Shown in pieces: positions 6,089-6,634 of a DNA stretch of 6,634 bases. Under the pieces are notes generated by a model. It was not told the DNA's origin. It saw only the letters and a list, made by a program, of their open reading frames with translations, and made no database searches. The first letter of the stretch is position 1. The number at the start of each line of letters is the position of its first letter. This DNA is from Nitrospirales bacterium (lineage in GTDB: Bacteria > Nitrospirota > Nitrospiria > Nitrospirales > UBA8639): positions 1 to 6,634 of the forward strand of contig BQIY01000128.1 in assembly GCA_021604265.1 (NCBI GenBank), read 5' to 3'. Both the position numbers and the translations under genes were made by a program.

Positions 6089-6634
6089 ATGTGGTGGCGA
6101 TTCAATAGCTTGCTTTTGTGTCTGGTCCTTGCCTTTCCAGCAGCTCTACATGCGGTAGCCTTTGAGCTTCTCAAGGCTGGCGTAGTGAATATTACGTCTG
6201 AATTTGAAAATGGAAAACGAAAGGCTGGCACGGGCTTCATCATCCGGCATGCTCATAGCGAAGCCTATATTATTACGGCGTCGCATGTGATTGAAGATGG
6301 GAATAGCCCTCGTCCCAAGATGAACGTGACGTTTTATCCAGATAAATTACGGACCTTTCCCGCTGAGATTAAAGCCATGCAGTCAATCGACGAAAATCCA
6401 CGGGGGCTAGCGGTGTTGCGAGTGACGGGTCAGCTGCCGGAAGGCCTTGAGACGTTGAAATGGGGAACCAGTGATGGGTTGAATGGAGGCGAGTCCGTTG
6501 ATTTTATCGGGTTTCCTCGATTTGTTGATACACCGTGGGCGGTCACGAACGGTCGGGTTTCAGGATGGAAAGGCGAGTATCTCACATTGTCAGGAACAAT
6601 TGACGAAGGAAATTCTGGAGGCCCTATTTTCTTG
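6089..6634 (+). CDS. Secreted trypsin-like protein, N-terminal part (3' end outside window)
   Basis: The frame is open from ATG 6089 to the last base, giving 182 residues; a TGA at 6083-6085 rules out an earlier in-frame start. Residues 1-22 form a signal peptide (MWWRFNSLLLCLVLAF core, cleavage near LHA/VAF). The trypsin-like domain follows with His66 in ASHVIED and Ser176 in DEGNSGGP. As in the preceding gene, the Asp position is Gly (Gly106 in NPRGLAVL). It is clearly a paralogue of residues 61-212 of the 4227-6026 product, sharing blocks such as GLAVL, IGFPR, PWAVT and EGNSGGP. By analogy the part outside the window may carry an FGE-like domain, but that cannot be seen here. It is probably co-transcribed with the upstream genes. 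Confidence 0.88.
   Translation, partial: MWWRFNSLLLCLVLAFPAALHAVAFELLKAGVVNITSEFENGKRKAGTGFIIRHAHSEAYIITASHVIEDGNSPRPKMNVTFYPDKLRTFPAEIKAMQSIDENPRGLAVLRVTGQLPEGLETLKWGTSDGLNGGESVDFIGFPRFVDTPWAVTNGRVSGWKGEYLTLSGTIDEGNSGGPIFL

Noticed and set aside
1..6634. CRISPR array or tRNA/rRNA genes
   Set aside because: No regularly spaced direct repeats and no tRNA- or rRNA-like sequence were seen on either strand.

Overview
The window looks like accessory DNA from a Gram-negative-type bacterium: several products have signal peptides for export, base composition is moderate, genes are closely spaced and all lie on the + strand. Nothing here fixes the taxonomy. The mix of FGE-like, trypsin-like and TIR proteins would suit an environmental bacterium such as a nitrospirote, but that is a guess.

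Layout. (1) 1-468 is the 3' end of a protein with an FGE-sulfatase/SUMF1-like (C-type-lectin fold) domain. (2) 644-1257 is a complete type II toxin-antitoxin pair: a Phd/YefM-type antitoxin and a PIN-domain VapC-like toxin, joined by an ATGA overlap and preceded by an inverted repeat that overlaps a candidate promoter. (3) 1282-1569 holds the decayed remains of a second small gene pair: a probable DUF4160 C-terminal stub and a DUF2442 gene broken by one frameshift and one nonsense codon. (4) 1570-1885 has no convincing gene. (5) From 1886 to beyond the right edge runs a tight same-strand cluster. It encodes a secreted protein of unknown function (TTG start), a TIR-domain protein with two membrane segments and a large external domain, a secreted trypsin-like/FGE-like fusion protein, and the first 182 residues of a second secreted trypsin-like protein.

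How the parts may work together. The TIR protein appears to place a TIR domain, with its expected catalytic Glu, in the cytoplasm and a beta-rich domain of about 320 residues in the periplasm. The neighbouring gene products are all exported. This suggests an envelope-spanning sensor/effector cassette in which periplasmic proteins detect or process something and the TIR domain acts inside the cell; that is inference from domain content and gene order. Three features stand out. Both trypsin-like domains keep the His and Ser of the triad but have Gly where Asp is expected. Neither FGE-like domain that reaches its C-terminus has the FGE cysteines. The two FGE-like C-termini are very alike except for one short, strongly divergent surface segment. 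The partial gene at the left edge is a paralogue of the fusion protein, so the window samples a repeated family, with the toxin-antitoxin and pseudogene segment lying between members.
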